Below the pieces are notes generated by a model that ran no database searches, was not told where the DNA came from, and worked only from the letters and a program-made list of their open reading frames with translations. 64,000 nucleotides of DNA. It comes from Cryptomeria japonica (Eukaryota > Streptophyta > Pinopsida > Cupressales > Cupressaceae). Below, piece by piece: positions 36,801-47,154 of the stretch; position 1 is the stretch's first letter, and the number at the start of each line of letters is the position of its first letter. A program made the position numbers and the translations under genes. Location: positions 527,849,137-527,913,136 of the forward strand of contig NC_081414.1 of NCBI RefSeq assembly GCF_030272615.1, written 5' to 3'.

Positions 36801-36973
36801 GAGGAACCATTTGACTTATCTTTCTCATCACATCTAAATGGCATAGTAACAAGGTTTATGAGTTTTTGGTAAAATGAAGGTTTGGTATATTTAGGTTTCA
36901 AAAATTCATCTAAAGCTTCATCTAACTCATAATCATCACAAATATGATCATCTTGCAAATAAAAATCTAACAT
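33869..36973 (-). CDS. E4 single ORF: retropepsin plus degenerate G-patch, 1034 aa
   Basis: One uninterrupted frame starting MLDFYLQDD. Residues 1-550 are acidic and Ser/Pro-rich without a domain I recognise, with repeated phrases of the type KPI(I/L)xVQGGYxxxS near residues 405-445. A retropepsin-like domain follows. LVDNGSDLNV at about 600-610 occupies the position of the D-[ST]-G active site, with Asn for the usual Ser/Thr, and YNLLLGRPWIH at about 672-683 is the typical downstream flap/helix motif. A G-patch-like segment (GFRIFAKHGYHGNGCGAHEQ to GLGYNP, about 860-906) has GCG where GLG is usual. A hydrophobic stretch near 1003-1022 may be a membrane segment or chance. There is no gag CCHC, integrase or RT. 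It is probably expressed as element mRNA from the LTR; function unproven. Confidence 0.85.
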   Translation of the reverse strand: MLDFYLQDDHICDDYELDEALDEFLKPKYTKPSFYQKLINLVTMPFRCDEKDKSNGSSQGYIPINSSTESSNMVVFNNPLYEEISPFESKDKPFNRYDHALLDDDLDDCVALKKHSLHEDPFVQEDDIIPTIPSDGISFSNKIPTRDDELMINAYPSPKVGLTHKHPLEKEDEIISNFLNSLSPKDHIEHILRKEDEFNTFIDAFPPMDEELINNVISSPEIDNTLNIPFNNLTIWDEPLEEGIDYSLPLAKGDEIKIGNSLDSFSPSLNLNYSPSKNKASPSPQLGSTHKETLVKSKMVNISFKDLPLKSETLESSVDPSPREFIPHVDPLMIEDDMTFPLPTRTSMLTPCLSPKIDLIRDKILVQEKTINNSSNTFVHSSKPSSINLIHVNETPNKPLFTVQGACPSQNSQPLNKPILVVQGGYANDSFCTPKKPIITVQGGYSSKSPYEYAKQLTRESYHAVSHTYNTRNNRQPSPPPVIPTSLPPSQPILPQAPRISQMLSKDYDLIEQLKATPAKISLWDLIQTSSAHHGMLQDALKDLNVPPPNTSSNIVSLVNSVMNPKAQIVFTQDELPSSQIQQQYDPLMIVVIINDTAIRRTLVDNGSDLNVCSINLLHKMNVDTSLIEPDSHPIRGFDNVAKSSLGIITLPVTVGPVTLPTPIHVMSGNLTYNLLLGRPWIHSMQAIPSTLHRQVKFIYNNKTYTLIGDTNLQACLQTSTSKGSSSKPSSSSNDSLNKIPMDKSSPSNNQNSLDEPKAPKEDPSRLESTHEKAFDLEKVLAEDDWGSLDFNPTFVGEYRVPPRDLKGKKKEETRDQSVLPESMSNNFVAASQTSSPHTSNYEEFDSLSYEKPPSLPEMVDRYGHGFRIFAKHGYHGNGCGAHEQVIKVPLETNFHNYAFGLGYNPCKRTKASKRPSLNVNAMFSSDDDLTSTKSSSTSINSHSPHKEILAMNKSLYESPQISKSTYESLSPIHHKVLSSMDKALINYTHPSSKISCDFSSSIFIILYMFLISLIVEHLACHIQIPHSIYHVFK

Positions 36974-37111
36974 TTTGAAATTGCATAAAATTTAAACACA
37001 CAATGCAAAGAAACACACTTTTTTTTTTCTTTTTAATGAAAATGAAATGAAAACACACTAAATCTAGATCTAGATCTAACAAATGCAATGCAAGAGGAAG
37101 CAATGATAGAT

Positions 37112-37131
37112 TCACGTCGGGTTCACCAAAA
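37112..37131 (-). promoter_or_regulatory. E4 primer binding site
   Basis: Directly inside the 5' LTR the minus strand reads ttttggtgaacccgacgtga, so its complement ends in ...ggttcacca, as a tRNA 3' CCA end would. I could not assign the tRNA. Confidence 0.55.
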
Positions 37132-38818
37132 TGTGTAGGGGAAAAAGCGAGACTAGGTTAACATGCCCTAATCCTACCTTTTGACACACATTACAGAATA
37201 CGAAAGAGCTTAGAGATATCGCACAATTGGCTACTTCTTTTTGTGAAAGAGAGAGCCATGGGATATCTATTAGGATTTCTATTCCCTTGTTGAAATTGAA
37301 AGATAAAATGATGCAAGTTCAATCCCTAACCTCAAAATGACAAGATTGCAGAATTGAACTTAAATGATGGAAAGCTGTAAACACAAGGATAAGACAAGAA
37401 TGAAAATGCGTACCCAGAGTTAAAATCTGACTGAAAATGTTCGGGACGGGGGTGCGAGCGCCACTGTCCTGATTCTGCCCCTGAAACTGCTCCGGAAACT
37501 GCTGTTTTTGCACTTTGGAAAAAGCTGTCAAAAATGCTGAAAATGCTGTCGGACCAGGGCGCCCAGCGCCCCTGTCCCAGGGACCAGGGCACCCAGTAGG
37601 GACCAGGGCGCCCAGAAGGGACCAGGGCGCCCAGCGCCCCTGTCCTGGCAGGACCAGGGCACCCCATGCCCCTGTCCTGGTCTTTTTCTCTGAAATTTGG
37701 TGGGAAGGTCGGTCTCAGTCTGCTTCTCCCAGATCTGCAACCTGCGGCGTCGTCCGAGTCCCGAAACCTGCACTTATATCTGAAAAGGTGTTTGGGCGGC
37801 TATATAGGGTTTTGCCTTAGTCAAACCCCCGCTTCGGTGATTTCCACCTCCACGAATAGCCAAGTTGTATTGTAAAATGTATTGTGTGTGTAGACCTAGT
37901 GTGTGTGCAAGGTCCTTAAATGCAAGAAAGAAAACTAGAGCAACCTAGAAAGTAAACCCTAATTGCTTGTAAATGATAATGTAAATGCTCTAAATCAAGA
38001 TGCAAAGTGATCTAAAGTATGAATAAATGATATATTGAAGCTTATGCAAAGACATGAAAACAACATGAAATCATACCCAACCCTCAAGGGAGGAGTACAA
38101 GCCAATCTTCAGTCAGTAATCTCCTATTGTTCTTCAATGTCTTCCAAGCCCTAAATGAATGAATGAAATTGATGAATACTTGATAGATGGATGTTTAATG
38201 TTGTTGAAGTCTTCAAAGATCTGCTCTTTCGCTGCATATGAGGTCTTGAAAATCAAAAATCGGATCCTTTCCAATGAAGAAAGAGAGCTTTTATGTATGA
38301 AACCCTAGGTTGTAAATTCGTATTTTGGCTGACCTAGAGATTGAATGTCCCGCCAATTTCTTGGGGTTAAGCTTTATTTTATGATTGGATCGTGCTCCCA
38401 AAATTTCGGGAAAAATGTCCGGGACCATGTTGCACTCCGGGCGCCATGGTCCCGACAACTTTTCACCAAATTTTCAGGGCCGTCAGATATGATGATTTTA
38501 GAGAGAATCCCGAAGTTACAGGTGATTTCGAGATGTTTTGACCCCTGAAATCAAGCCCCCAAGTTCAAAATAGGACCTAATTAGGGTTTTTGATTAAATG
38601 ATGTATTGGAAGAATAAAATGAAAGGGGCACACTTTAATGAAAGGGCCCAACTTTATGATATGGGAGATGATAAAATAGGACCTTAGACCTAATTAATTT
38701 AATTAATTAAGTGCTAAAGGGGAAATGCAATGCAAAATGCAAAATGCGCCAAGGCGGGTGCTAAACTAGGTGTGAAATTGTACCACCCTAGCAAGTGCGT
38801 ACAATTTACGACGCTACA
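37132..38818 (-). repeat. E4 5' LTR
   Basis: 1687 bp, the partner of 30566-32252 with the same borders, TATA-like ctatatagc and minisatellite (37551-37675). It ends at the CTTAA duplication at 38819-38823. Confidence 0.92.
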
Positions 38819-38911
38819 CTTAATTATGCAGATTTGAATTAAGTACATGATAAAATAGGAACTGTTAAGATTTAACCTTGAGAGAATGCAGACCCTTCAT
38901 ACCTTTACTGA

Positions 38912-40264
38912 TTAATTTGGAATAGGTGCACCTAACTCGGTAGGTAAGGTGCTTTCTTCATTTGACACAATTTCCTTCTTTTTCCAAATCATCTTTAATT
39001 TGTCTTTTATTTCTTCAGTGTCTTTTCTAGGTTGATCTCTGCAATCTCCAGCTAAGTGTCCAACTTTGTGAGAATGAAAACATGCCATACCAGGATTTCT
39101 CCATGATCTTCGGTTGTTCATTCCAAACCTTATAAAATAGTTGGCACTTATATGTCTATATCTTCCACAACATTCACACCATATCCTTGTATTGTAATCC
39201 CATGGTACTGCAGAATACTGTCGGTAAGGATGTCTGTGAGTTCGGTAACCTCTAGCATTTGCTTGGCTTGCATACCACATATAGTTCTTTTGCTTAAACC
39301 AACACTTCTCGGTACTATGTCCATATCTATTGCAGTTTTTACAAAACCCTTTGAATTTTACCTTCTGATAATTGTTCATAAACTTTTTCCTATATTGATT
39401 AGATGTGTGACCATATTTATTGCAATTGTAACAATAACCTTTGGACTTAGTGACATTTGGTTGCTTACCTTTTCTGATTTGACACATGTTGGCAGTGTGA
39501 CCTTGATTTCCATAGTAGTTGCAAATAGGCTTCTTTCTTTTGATGTTATTCTTGTTTCCAGCTTGCTTTGATGATTCTCCTCTCTTGATAGTATGAATTC
39601 CCTTCTCGGTAGAGTCTTTTCCTTTGTAACCGAGTCCTGCATCTTTGTTGGGTCTTCTTGTATTCAGTTGCTCTTCCAACATCTTTGATGCTTCATAACT
39701 CTTGTTCAGTGTTTCTTTGGATTTCTTCTCTGTTTCAAGTTCATCGGTTAACCTTGATACTTCAAGTTTCAATGCTTGATTCTCATCATCCTTCAGAATT
39801 GCTTCATGATGTGCATAACCTAGTTGATCTGATAGATTTTGGTGAATTCTAGTCAATCTTGTGATTTCATCATTCTTATCAGATACTAAGACTTCAATTT
39901 GTTGTTTCTCTCTTTCTAGATGTCTTACTTTATTCTCGGTTGTCCTTAATGCATCAAGATTTTTAGTCATCTGTGTGTTGAAATGTTCATGTTCTCTTTT
40001 CATTGCTTTCAATTGATTAGCCAGTGCTTTGTTCTTTCCTTTCAATACTCCAATCATTTCTTAAGTTTCTTCAGATATACTGTTCTCAGATGATGTCTCA
40101 ATTTGTTCCACTAACTCTTGAGAGTCCTGCAAATCATCAGATAATCTTCTTCTTACTTTCAAAGATTTTTGCATTTGTCTTTGCATGTCTGCAATCACTT
40201 GATTAGCATGATCCAGCTCTTCTTGCAGATACACAATCCTCCGAGATTGTTTATAGCCTTCCAT
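38912..40264 (-). pseudogene. E1 gag-like coiled-coil/CCHC protein, one in-frame stop
   Basis: ATG at 40264 (MEGYKQSRRIVYLQEEL). The first about 68 codons end at TAA (40060-40058); after one codon an ATG at 40054 continues the same frame for 380 residues to 38912. The N-terminal half is a long Glu/Lys/Leu heptad-rich coiled coil (to about residue 220). The C-terminal half carries five CCHC-type knuckles: CNYYGNQGHTANMC, CYNCNKYGHTSNQY, CKNCNRYGHSTEKC (complete), CECCGRYRHISANY and CFHSHKVGHLAGDC, four of them with a ligand changed. A basic/acidic tail ends LPTELGAPIPN. By analogy this is the particle/nucleocapsid protein of a Sirevirus-like Copia element. The same stop exists in E2. Confidence 0.82.
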
Positions 40265-40312
40265 TGATAAGATCTTTCTCTTTAGGTAGTTAAACTCTTT
40301 TCCAAGATTGAA

Positions 40313-40324
40313 GCTCTGATACCA
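40313..40324 (-). promoter_or_regulatory. E1 primer binding site (initiator tRNA-Met)
   Basis: Minus-strand tggtatcagagc, the standard Copia PBS complementary to initiator tRNA-Met, two bases inside LTR-b. Confidence 0.9.
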
Positions 40325-40326
40325 TT

Positions 40327-41465
40327 TGTTAGGCCCAATATGGAAAGCTAATGTACTGAGAGGGGAGGGGTGAATCAGTACTCCAAAACTTTTCTTCAAT
40401 AATAACTTTACTGTTATGCATAAACCAAATAGTGCAGTAACATAATATAAAGCTAAAACAAATAGATAACAATCATACATGATTCACTCTATAACACATA
40501 TATTTTGGTTACGCAGAAACTCTTGGTTAGAGAGAAAATTTTTGGTGGGGATGGCACCCACAACTTCACTACTACAATAATAAAGAGTGCTCGGTTAGAG
40601 CTACATGTTTAGCTATTTCTGATAGCTTACCCTGTTAGGAGTATCAAGATCTGTTAGATCTACCTTGCTAAAGTATTTCACAACAGTTAAACAAAATGCT
40701 GCTCTTGGTTAGAGGCATTACAATTTATAGACTTGATTAGAGTCTTTTACCCTGTGAAAGGTTTCTCTTACAACTTCAAAATATTACAATAAAATCATTA
40801 CAAATATCTGCAACTTTACATATGGAATGTTATAGCAGATTCTATGTGCTCAGAATAAGTTACCTTGCTTATAGCATACCTCGGTAACCCATATAGTAAC
40901 TCGGTAAACCCTTCTGTTTATTCTGTTCTTCGACTGTTCTTTGAAAACCTTCTTGGTGACCTCTGTGTCTCTGTAACAGTCTTCTTACACTCATGCACAC
41001 ACATCTTTAATTCTTAACTCATGTTGTATAAATATATCTCTTATGACGGTGATCCATTCATTGCTTCGATCTTACAAACATGTTTTATCAAATGAATAAC
41101 GATGCAAATTATTTCATTGGTTAGATGACCATAAAATCATACACAATCTTTAAGTGTGATTTCCAATGTGATAACGGTTAGATGTTCCTCAATCTTGTAA
41201 CACATTTTCATATGTATGTCCAGGTTCAATGAATCTGGTAACACATTTCACTCGATGTATAATAACTCGGTGTGTCATCTTTGTTGCTTGGTAGACATGA
41301 AATGATACTCGGTAGACAGCTCAGTGTATACTACGTTCTGAGACTACTTTCTTCAATAACCGATTGGACTGTGCATACCGACTAAATATCTTGGTAGAGA
41401 TAACCAACTAGAGTATACAGAATAACTTTGGCATGAAACTAATGTAAACTTGATAAGTAGTAACA
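40327..41465 (-). repeat. LTR-b, shared by E1 (as 5' LTR) and E2 (as 3' LTR)
   Basis: 1139 bp, same length as LTR-c. It is followed on its right by a PPT and on its left by a PBS, so it serves both internal regions, which is the signature of LTR-LTR recombination rather than two separate insertions (those would give adjacent LTRs and target duplications). Confidence 0.9.
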
Positions 41466-41477
41466 ATCTCCCCTTTT
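41466..41477 (-). promoter_or_regulatory. E2 polypurine tract
   Basis: Minus-strand caaaaggggagat adjoining LTR-b, as in E1. The 390 bp up to 41866 hold further tactcccc-type tracts and no coding sequence. Confidence 0.7.
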
Positions 41478-41866
41478 GACATTAGTTGAGATGTTTGACA
41501 AAAACTACTTTCAAAGTTACAACTCAATAATCTATATACTTGCAAAATTTGACTATACTTATAGTATATACAATAGTCAATAATATAATATATCCAGATA
41601 TACTCCCCTTATCGATATACTGTACAAAACTCTGATTTTGCATGCTTGGTGATCTGTTCTCGTGTGCTGCTCTTGATCTTTGCTTACTATCCTGTTCATT
41701 GCTCTTGGATACTCTGCATACTCTGCTCGATATACTCCCCCTGTATACTATACTCCTTTTGTTTGATTTTATATTTTTGATGCTTTGAATGCTACACTCC
41801 TCCAATATTGTATCACTCCTCTAATACGATATCATATCACTACCCCTTTTTGACAAACATCAAAAC

Positions 41867-44800
41867 TTAATTACCATTCGGGGGTGGTAACTGATCAAAA
41901 ATGGATTTGTACTTGGTCCGTGCTTCAGTGAGAGCAACAGAGAGTGCAATCTTTACACTATCCATTAAAGAATTCTGTGCTTGAATATCAGCCAATAATG
42001 ATATTAAGCCATCTAGAGTGCTTCCCTCTTGTGTAGTAGATAAGGAGGTGGCTCGGTTGATCTGTTCTTGGACGGATGAAAGATGAGGAAGGAATAATGT
42101 CTGAAGTGTCATTATGTCCATCTAGATCTTGTGTTCTTCATTTCTTAGGTCTAATTGTTGAGCCATGCAGTGTTGTAGCTTTATGTAAAAGTTCTGAACT
42201 GAATTTGGCTCTGTGGTCAACTTGCTTGAGAGATCGGTGATCTGTTTCTTAATTGCCTCTGTTTTATTCTTAATGTCTTTAATGAATAAAGAAAATGTGC
42301 AGAGTTTCTGAAATAAATAAAGAATGTGCTTGAGTTGAGGAGTCAACTCAACAATAAATTTGACAAGTTTAAATTTGCCAATAGCTATAGCTTTCTGTAC
42401 CTCTTCTATCATTTTTGCAGTGAGCTCTTTGTCTTTTAGCTTGCTCAAATATTCTGATGCATCTACTCCAGATGTCTCTATCTTTTTTAGGAGTTCATCC
42501 AGTTGAATGTGGATGGCTGCATCTATTGATACTATAGCTTCAAGTAGCATATCTATTAAGAGTGCCTTTACCTTCTGAAGTACTTTATTTTTCTTTTGAA
42601 TCGCCATTTGCTTCTCTTGTTCGGCCTTTGCTTTGCATAGTTCACCGAAATCAATGAGTGCTTGACCCTTTAATTTTGATATGTCTACATTGGGAAACAC
42701 TATTGGTTTTGACAAATCAACTTTAAAACTATTCTTTTTCATCTTCTTTTCTTTACCTTTCACCGATGGAACTAAGACAAGGGATTGTGAGGCTTGATGA
42801 CCCTCGGTAGGTTGCTCGGTAGAGGCAACACTTTGATCAGTTTCTTTAGCCTCTGTAGAGTCCTTTGGTGTCTCAATTGCAACATTCTCAGTGCTAGAAG
42901 GTGCTTGAGATGTTTATTCTTGAGTAGTACCTTCTTTTGTTGTAGACTTTTGACCTTCGGTGCCTTGATCCGTGTCATGAGGGGTTTTGGTTGAGACAGG
43001 TTGCTTGACCGGTGGATAAGGCTGAACTTGTTCGAATACTAATTCACTAGATACAAGTTTTGTATATGCATTGCCTTCTATCATTTCCTATTCCGATGCC
43101 TTTGTATCCATGACATCTTCATCTATTTGAATGGTGTTAGCAGGGTCTTTCTTGGTAACATCAGGATCTTGCTCGGTGAAATCAACAATTTCAATTTCAG
43201 CTTGCTGACCACTATCCTTGATTTTAAAGATTTCCCGCCACTTTGCTTTTGTCTCATTTTCCACTTCAATATACAACCTATTCATCAGTTTTAAGGCTCT
43301 AGTTCTGTCAAGAAACTTTGAGTTGTAGGTTGTTAGATGTTCTTTTATTTCAGCTACTGACATGTCAGGACATAGATGAACCAGACTTCTCTCTCTGATC
43401 TGTTTCTCCAAGTCCATTGCATACTTCCACCTATTATCAATATGCAGGTAAAGTTCATTCGGAAAGTGACTTAGCTAGTTCCAATGGAGCTAACCAGAAT
43501 TTTAGAAGTGTGCAGATGACAACTTCTTCAATTTGTCTCTTCTCAACATTATTTCTGGTTTCATACTTTACATATCTGAATGAACCAAATCAGCCATATT
43601 CTTTCAGATTAACACAAAAGTTTTCAACACTATGTACATTTACCTTCTTGCTCTTGAAAACCCTGAAATTTGGTTGCATCCTCTGATTTGGTATCACTAG
43701 ACTCTTTTGCCAAAATGAGTCTCCGAGTAGATTTCTTGTAGGTCTTTGTTACCTTGGGAGCAGTAACACTTTTTGTTTTCTTACTTGGTGAAGCCGCAGA
43801 TGCTCTAGTGTTAGGTCGCTTTGGAGGTGGAGTTGGTGAGGCCTTTGTTGAATCCAGTTTCTTTCTTTTCAACACTTTACCCTTAGGCAATTCAGTGCTC
43901 AGTGTTACAGCTGCCTCTTGGGCTTCAGATTCCTCTTCGGTAATGGGAATGGTGCCTTTGACAGGTGTAGAGGAAGAGTCTTCTCCGAATTTCTCTGACA
44001 ATGCCTTTATCATTTTTGCTGCCTTTCTTGTAGCTTTGGGTACTACAATGCTCATCTTTACCTTTTCCTTCACTTCCTCATAGGTTCCATACCTCAGCTC
44101 GGTAGCATGCCTTGGTAATGAGAGAAATGCATCAATTTGCTGCTGTGTGATCTCAAAATCAATCTCGTATCCCATAGGTGACAAAGATTGAGTTCTTGGT
44201 TCCACAACATTCACATAACAGTAATTGGTGTCAACTTCAAAACATATATCATTTTTGTATTTCTCCACTAGCTAGGGTGGAATCTTCTACCTGTTATGCA
44301 TTTTCTCCTGAAATTTACTGAAGTAGTCATCCATAATATCATTGAAATTATTACCTAACTTCTTGATGAAGTCATTTATCTAATGGGTGATTGATCAGTG
44401 TAGTTCCCAAATAACTTGACCAACTGAAGGAAAGAATTTTTCAAAATAGAAAAACATGCATACAAGTAATGATCCAAACTTTAGTGTATTTGCCGAGTTA
44501 TTCTTCTTCGGCTTCCTGATGGTGTTCAGATTCTCAAATAGGTTCTTTAGCAACACCTCATTTAGATCAATTTTCATTCCCTTTTTCACAATTTTGTATG
44601 CTAGGTCTACTGCTACACAGGGTACACTATTTTCCCTTGCCAATTGGAAGAAATAGTAACCTATAACTCTTATGGCAAATTTTAGTTCTTCATCTGTGAC
44701 ATTATTCAGTTTCAATCCTCTACAATCTAATTCCACTACGGTTAAACTGATCAATTCCTTCTGTGATATCATCTTTTGGGCTCGGGCATGATCATAAATG

Positions 44801-45216
44801 GTGTAACCGGTAATCAGATGAATGATTTCCTTGGTAATCTTAAATGGTTGCTCTTCTAGCCACATGAAATCATCGTGAACTTTGCTCAGAACAAACTTGA
44901 CCCACTGGGGTTTGAACACACGGGGATAGATTAGGGATTCAGTTAATCCCTTGATCTTAATGTGCTCATACGTGCTATTTAATTTACCATCTGTGCACAG
45001 CTCATCATAGGTGTCTTTAATTTCAACATGACCGAGTTCTTCAACATGACATTTGGTGAAGAATCTCACATCCTTGACTAACAACACTCTATCCGGGATG
45101 AGTGAAAAGGTGGTTTTGTCATCCGGTTCAGATGCAACTTTCGGATTCAAAGAGTATTTTAGTGAGGGCTTCTCTACATTCTTGACAACTATGGGATCTT
45201 GGATCTTAGATGCCAT
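41867..45216 (-). pseudogene. E2 ORF2, best-preserved copy of the unknown 1,100-residue protein
   Basis: ATG at 45216, stop at 41867. The first 822 nt are open (273 residues, MASKIQDPIVVKNVEKPS to VIWELH), and most of the rest is readable with a few stops and a single frameshift between 43630 and 43417. Visible modules are the CHVEELGHVEIKDTY domain (residues about 55-270); KNDICFEVDTNYCYVNVVEPRT with SPMGYEIDFEITQQQ (about 315-360); a basic KRKKLDSTKASPTPPPKRP region (about 450); a segment with DMSVAEIKEHLTTYNSKFLD (about 605-640) and WREIFKIKD; a basic start MKGKEKKMKKNSFKVDLSKP leading into a coiled coil (about 820-1030); and an end with QLPPPNGN. No catalytic motif of protease, integrase, RT or transposase is visible. 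Confidence 0.8.
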
Positions 45217-45739
45217 TGTAGATTATAGATAAAAGCTAACAAAGGATCCTTAGGGTTTCAGGATTTTCAAATGACTGACGCTTTATACTTAGCAGATAAT
45301 GGCAACTAGATAAGATCGGTAAATTAGCTTAACAATGCGTTGAGATTGATGTAAATACCTTTAATTTGCTTTGTAGGAGGTTTGATCACCTTTGATTTGC
45401 TTTGCTCTGCTCTCTCGAAAACTTGGTAAGTGTAAATGACCGTGAAAATGCTTTTAAGTACACAATATGCCTTATCGGGCTCTATGCGGGTTAGGTCAAA
45501 AACATTAAATGCACTTGGTTCCACTTAACTTTCTTTCCTTTTTCTGCTTTAACCGAGTAACCAAACTTCCTTCATTCACTGACTAGACAGGTTTCCTATA
45601 TAGTGCTTCAAAAGACTTTGATATAATTTCAAACTTACTATTACATCTTAATTATGCAGATTTGAATTAAGTACATGACAAAATAGGAACTATTAAGATT
45701 TAACCTTGAGAGAATGCAGTCCCTTCATACCTTTACTGA

Positions 45740-47092
45740 TTAATTTGGAATAGGTGCACCTAACTCAGTAGGTAAGGTGCTTTCTTCATTTGACACAATT
45801 TCCTTCTTTTTCCAAATCATCTTTAATTTGTCTTTTATTTCTTCAGTGTCTTTTCTAGGTTGATCTCTGCAATCTCCAGCTAAGTGTCCAACTTTGTGAG
45901 AATGAAAACATGCCATACCAGGATTTCTCCATGATCTTCGGTTGTTCATTCCAAACCTTATAAAACAGTTGGCACTTATATGTCCATATCTTCCACAACA
46001 TTCACACCATATCCTTGTATTGTAATCCCATGGTACTACAGAATACTGTTGGTAAGGATGTGTGTGAGTTCGGTAACCTCTAGCATTTGCCTGGTGTGCA
46101 TACCACATATAGTTCTTTTGCTTAAACCAGCACTTCTCGGTACTATGTCCATATCTATTGCAGTTTTTACAAAACCCTTTGAATTTTGCCTTCTGATAAT
46201 TGTTCACAGACTTTGTCCTATATTGATTAGATGTGTGACCATATTTATTGCAATTGTAACAATAACCTTTGGACTTAGTGACAGTCGGTTGCTTACCTTT
46301 TCTGATTTGACACATGTTGGCAGTGTGACCTTGATTTCCAAAGTAGATGCAAATAGGCTTCTATCTTTTGATGTTATTCTTGTTTCCAGTTTGCTTTGAT
46401 GATTCTCCTCTCTCGGTAGTATGAATTCCCTTCTCGATAGAGTCTTTTCCTTTGTAACTGAGTCCTGCATCTTTGTTGGGTCTTCTTGTATTCAGTTGCT
46501 CTTCCAACATCTTTGATGCTTCATAACTCTTCTTCAATGTTTCTTTGGATTTCTTCTCTGTTTCAAGTTCATCGGTTAACCTTGATACTTCAAGTTTCAA
46601 CACTTGATTCTCATCATCCTTCAAAATTGCTTCATGATGTGCATAACCTAGTTGATCTAACAGATTTTGTTGAATTCCAGTCAACCTTGTGATTTCATCA
46701 TTCTTATCAAATACTAAGACTTCAATTTCTTGTTTCTCTCTTTCTAGATCTCTTACTTTATCCTTGGCTATCCTTAATGCATCAAGATTTTTAGTCATCT
46801 GTGTGCGGAAATGTTCATGTTCTCTTTTCATTGCTTTCAGTTGATCAACCAGTGCTTTGTTCTTTTCTTTCAATACTCCAATCATTTCTTAAGTTTCTTC
46901 AGATATACTATTCTTAGATGATGTCTCAATTTGTTCCACTAACTCTTGAGAGTCCTGCAAATAATCAGATAATCTTCTTCTTACTTTCAGAGATTTTTGC
47001 ATTTGTCTTTGAATGTCTGCAATCACTTGATTAGCATGATCCAGCTCTTCTTGCCAATACACAATCCTTTGAGATTGTTTATAGCCTTGCAT
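45740..47092 (-). pseudogene. E2 gag-like coiled-coil/CCHC protein, two in-frame stops
   Basis: Close copy of the E1 gag-like frame with the same length (ATG at 47092). It shares the TAA after SEET (46888-46886), with ATG (46882) two codons on, and has an extra TAG before KPICIYFGNQGH near 46362. Four knuckles remain readable; CECCGRYGHISANC and CKNCNRYGHSTEKC keep all four ligands, so E2 preserves one knuckle that E1 has lost. The coiled-coil part is highly similar to E1. Confidence 0.82.
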
Positions 47093-47140
47093 TGATAAGA
47101 TCTTTCTCTTTAGGCAGTTAAACCCTTTTCCAAGATTGAA

Positions 47141-47152
47141 GCTCTGATACCA
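47141..47152 (-). promoter_or_regulatory. E2 primer binding site (initiator tRNA-Met)
   Basis: Minus-strand tggtatcagagc, two bases inside LTR-c; identical to the E1 site. Confidence 0.9.
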
Positions 47153-47154
47153 AT

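Larger units (their letters stand above)
30566..38818 (-). mobile_element. E4: young non-autonomous Gypsy-type LTR element
   Basis: 8253 bp, starting tgtgtaggg and ending gctaca on the plus strand, flanked by perfect CTTAA (30561-30565 and 38819-38823). The uninterrupted site is visible in E2 (catcttaattatgcag, near 45645). The LTRs are each exactly 1687 bp; by hand count they differ at about 29 positions (about 1.7%), about 25 of them transitions. The internal region (32253-37131) has one 1034-codon open frame with retropepsin and G-patch-like segments and no integrase or RT. Low LTR divergence and the intact frame make it the youngest insertion in the nest. Confidence 0.92.
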
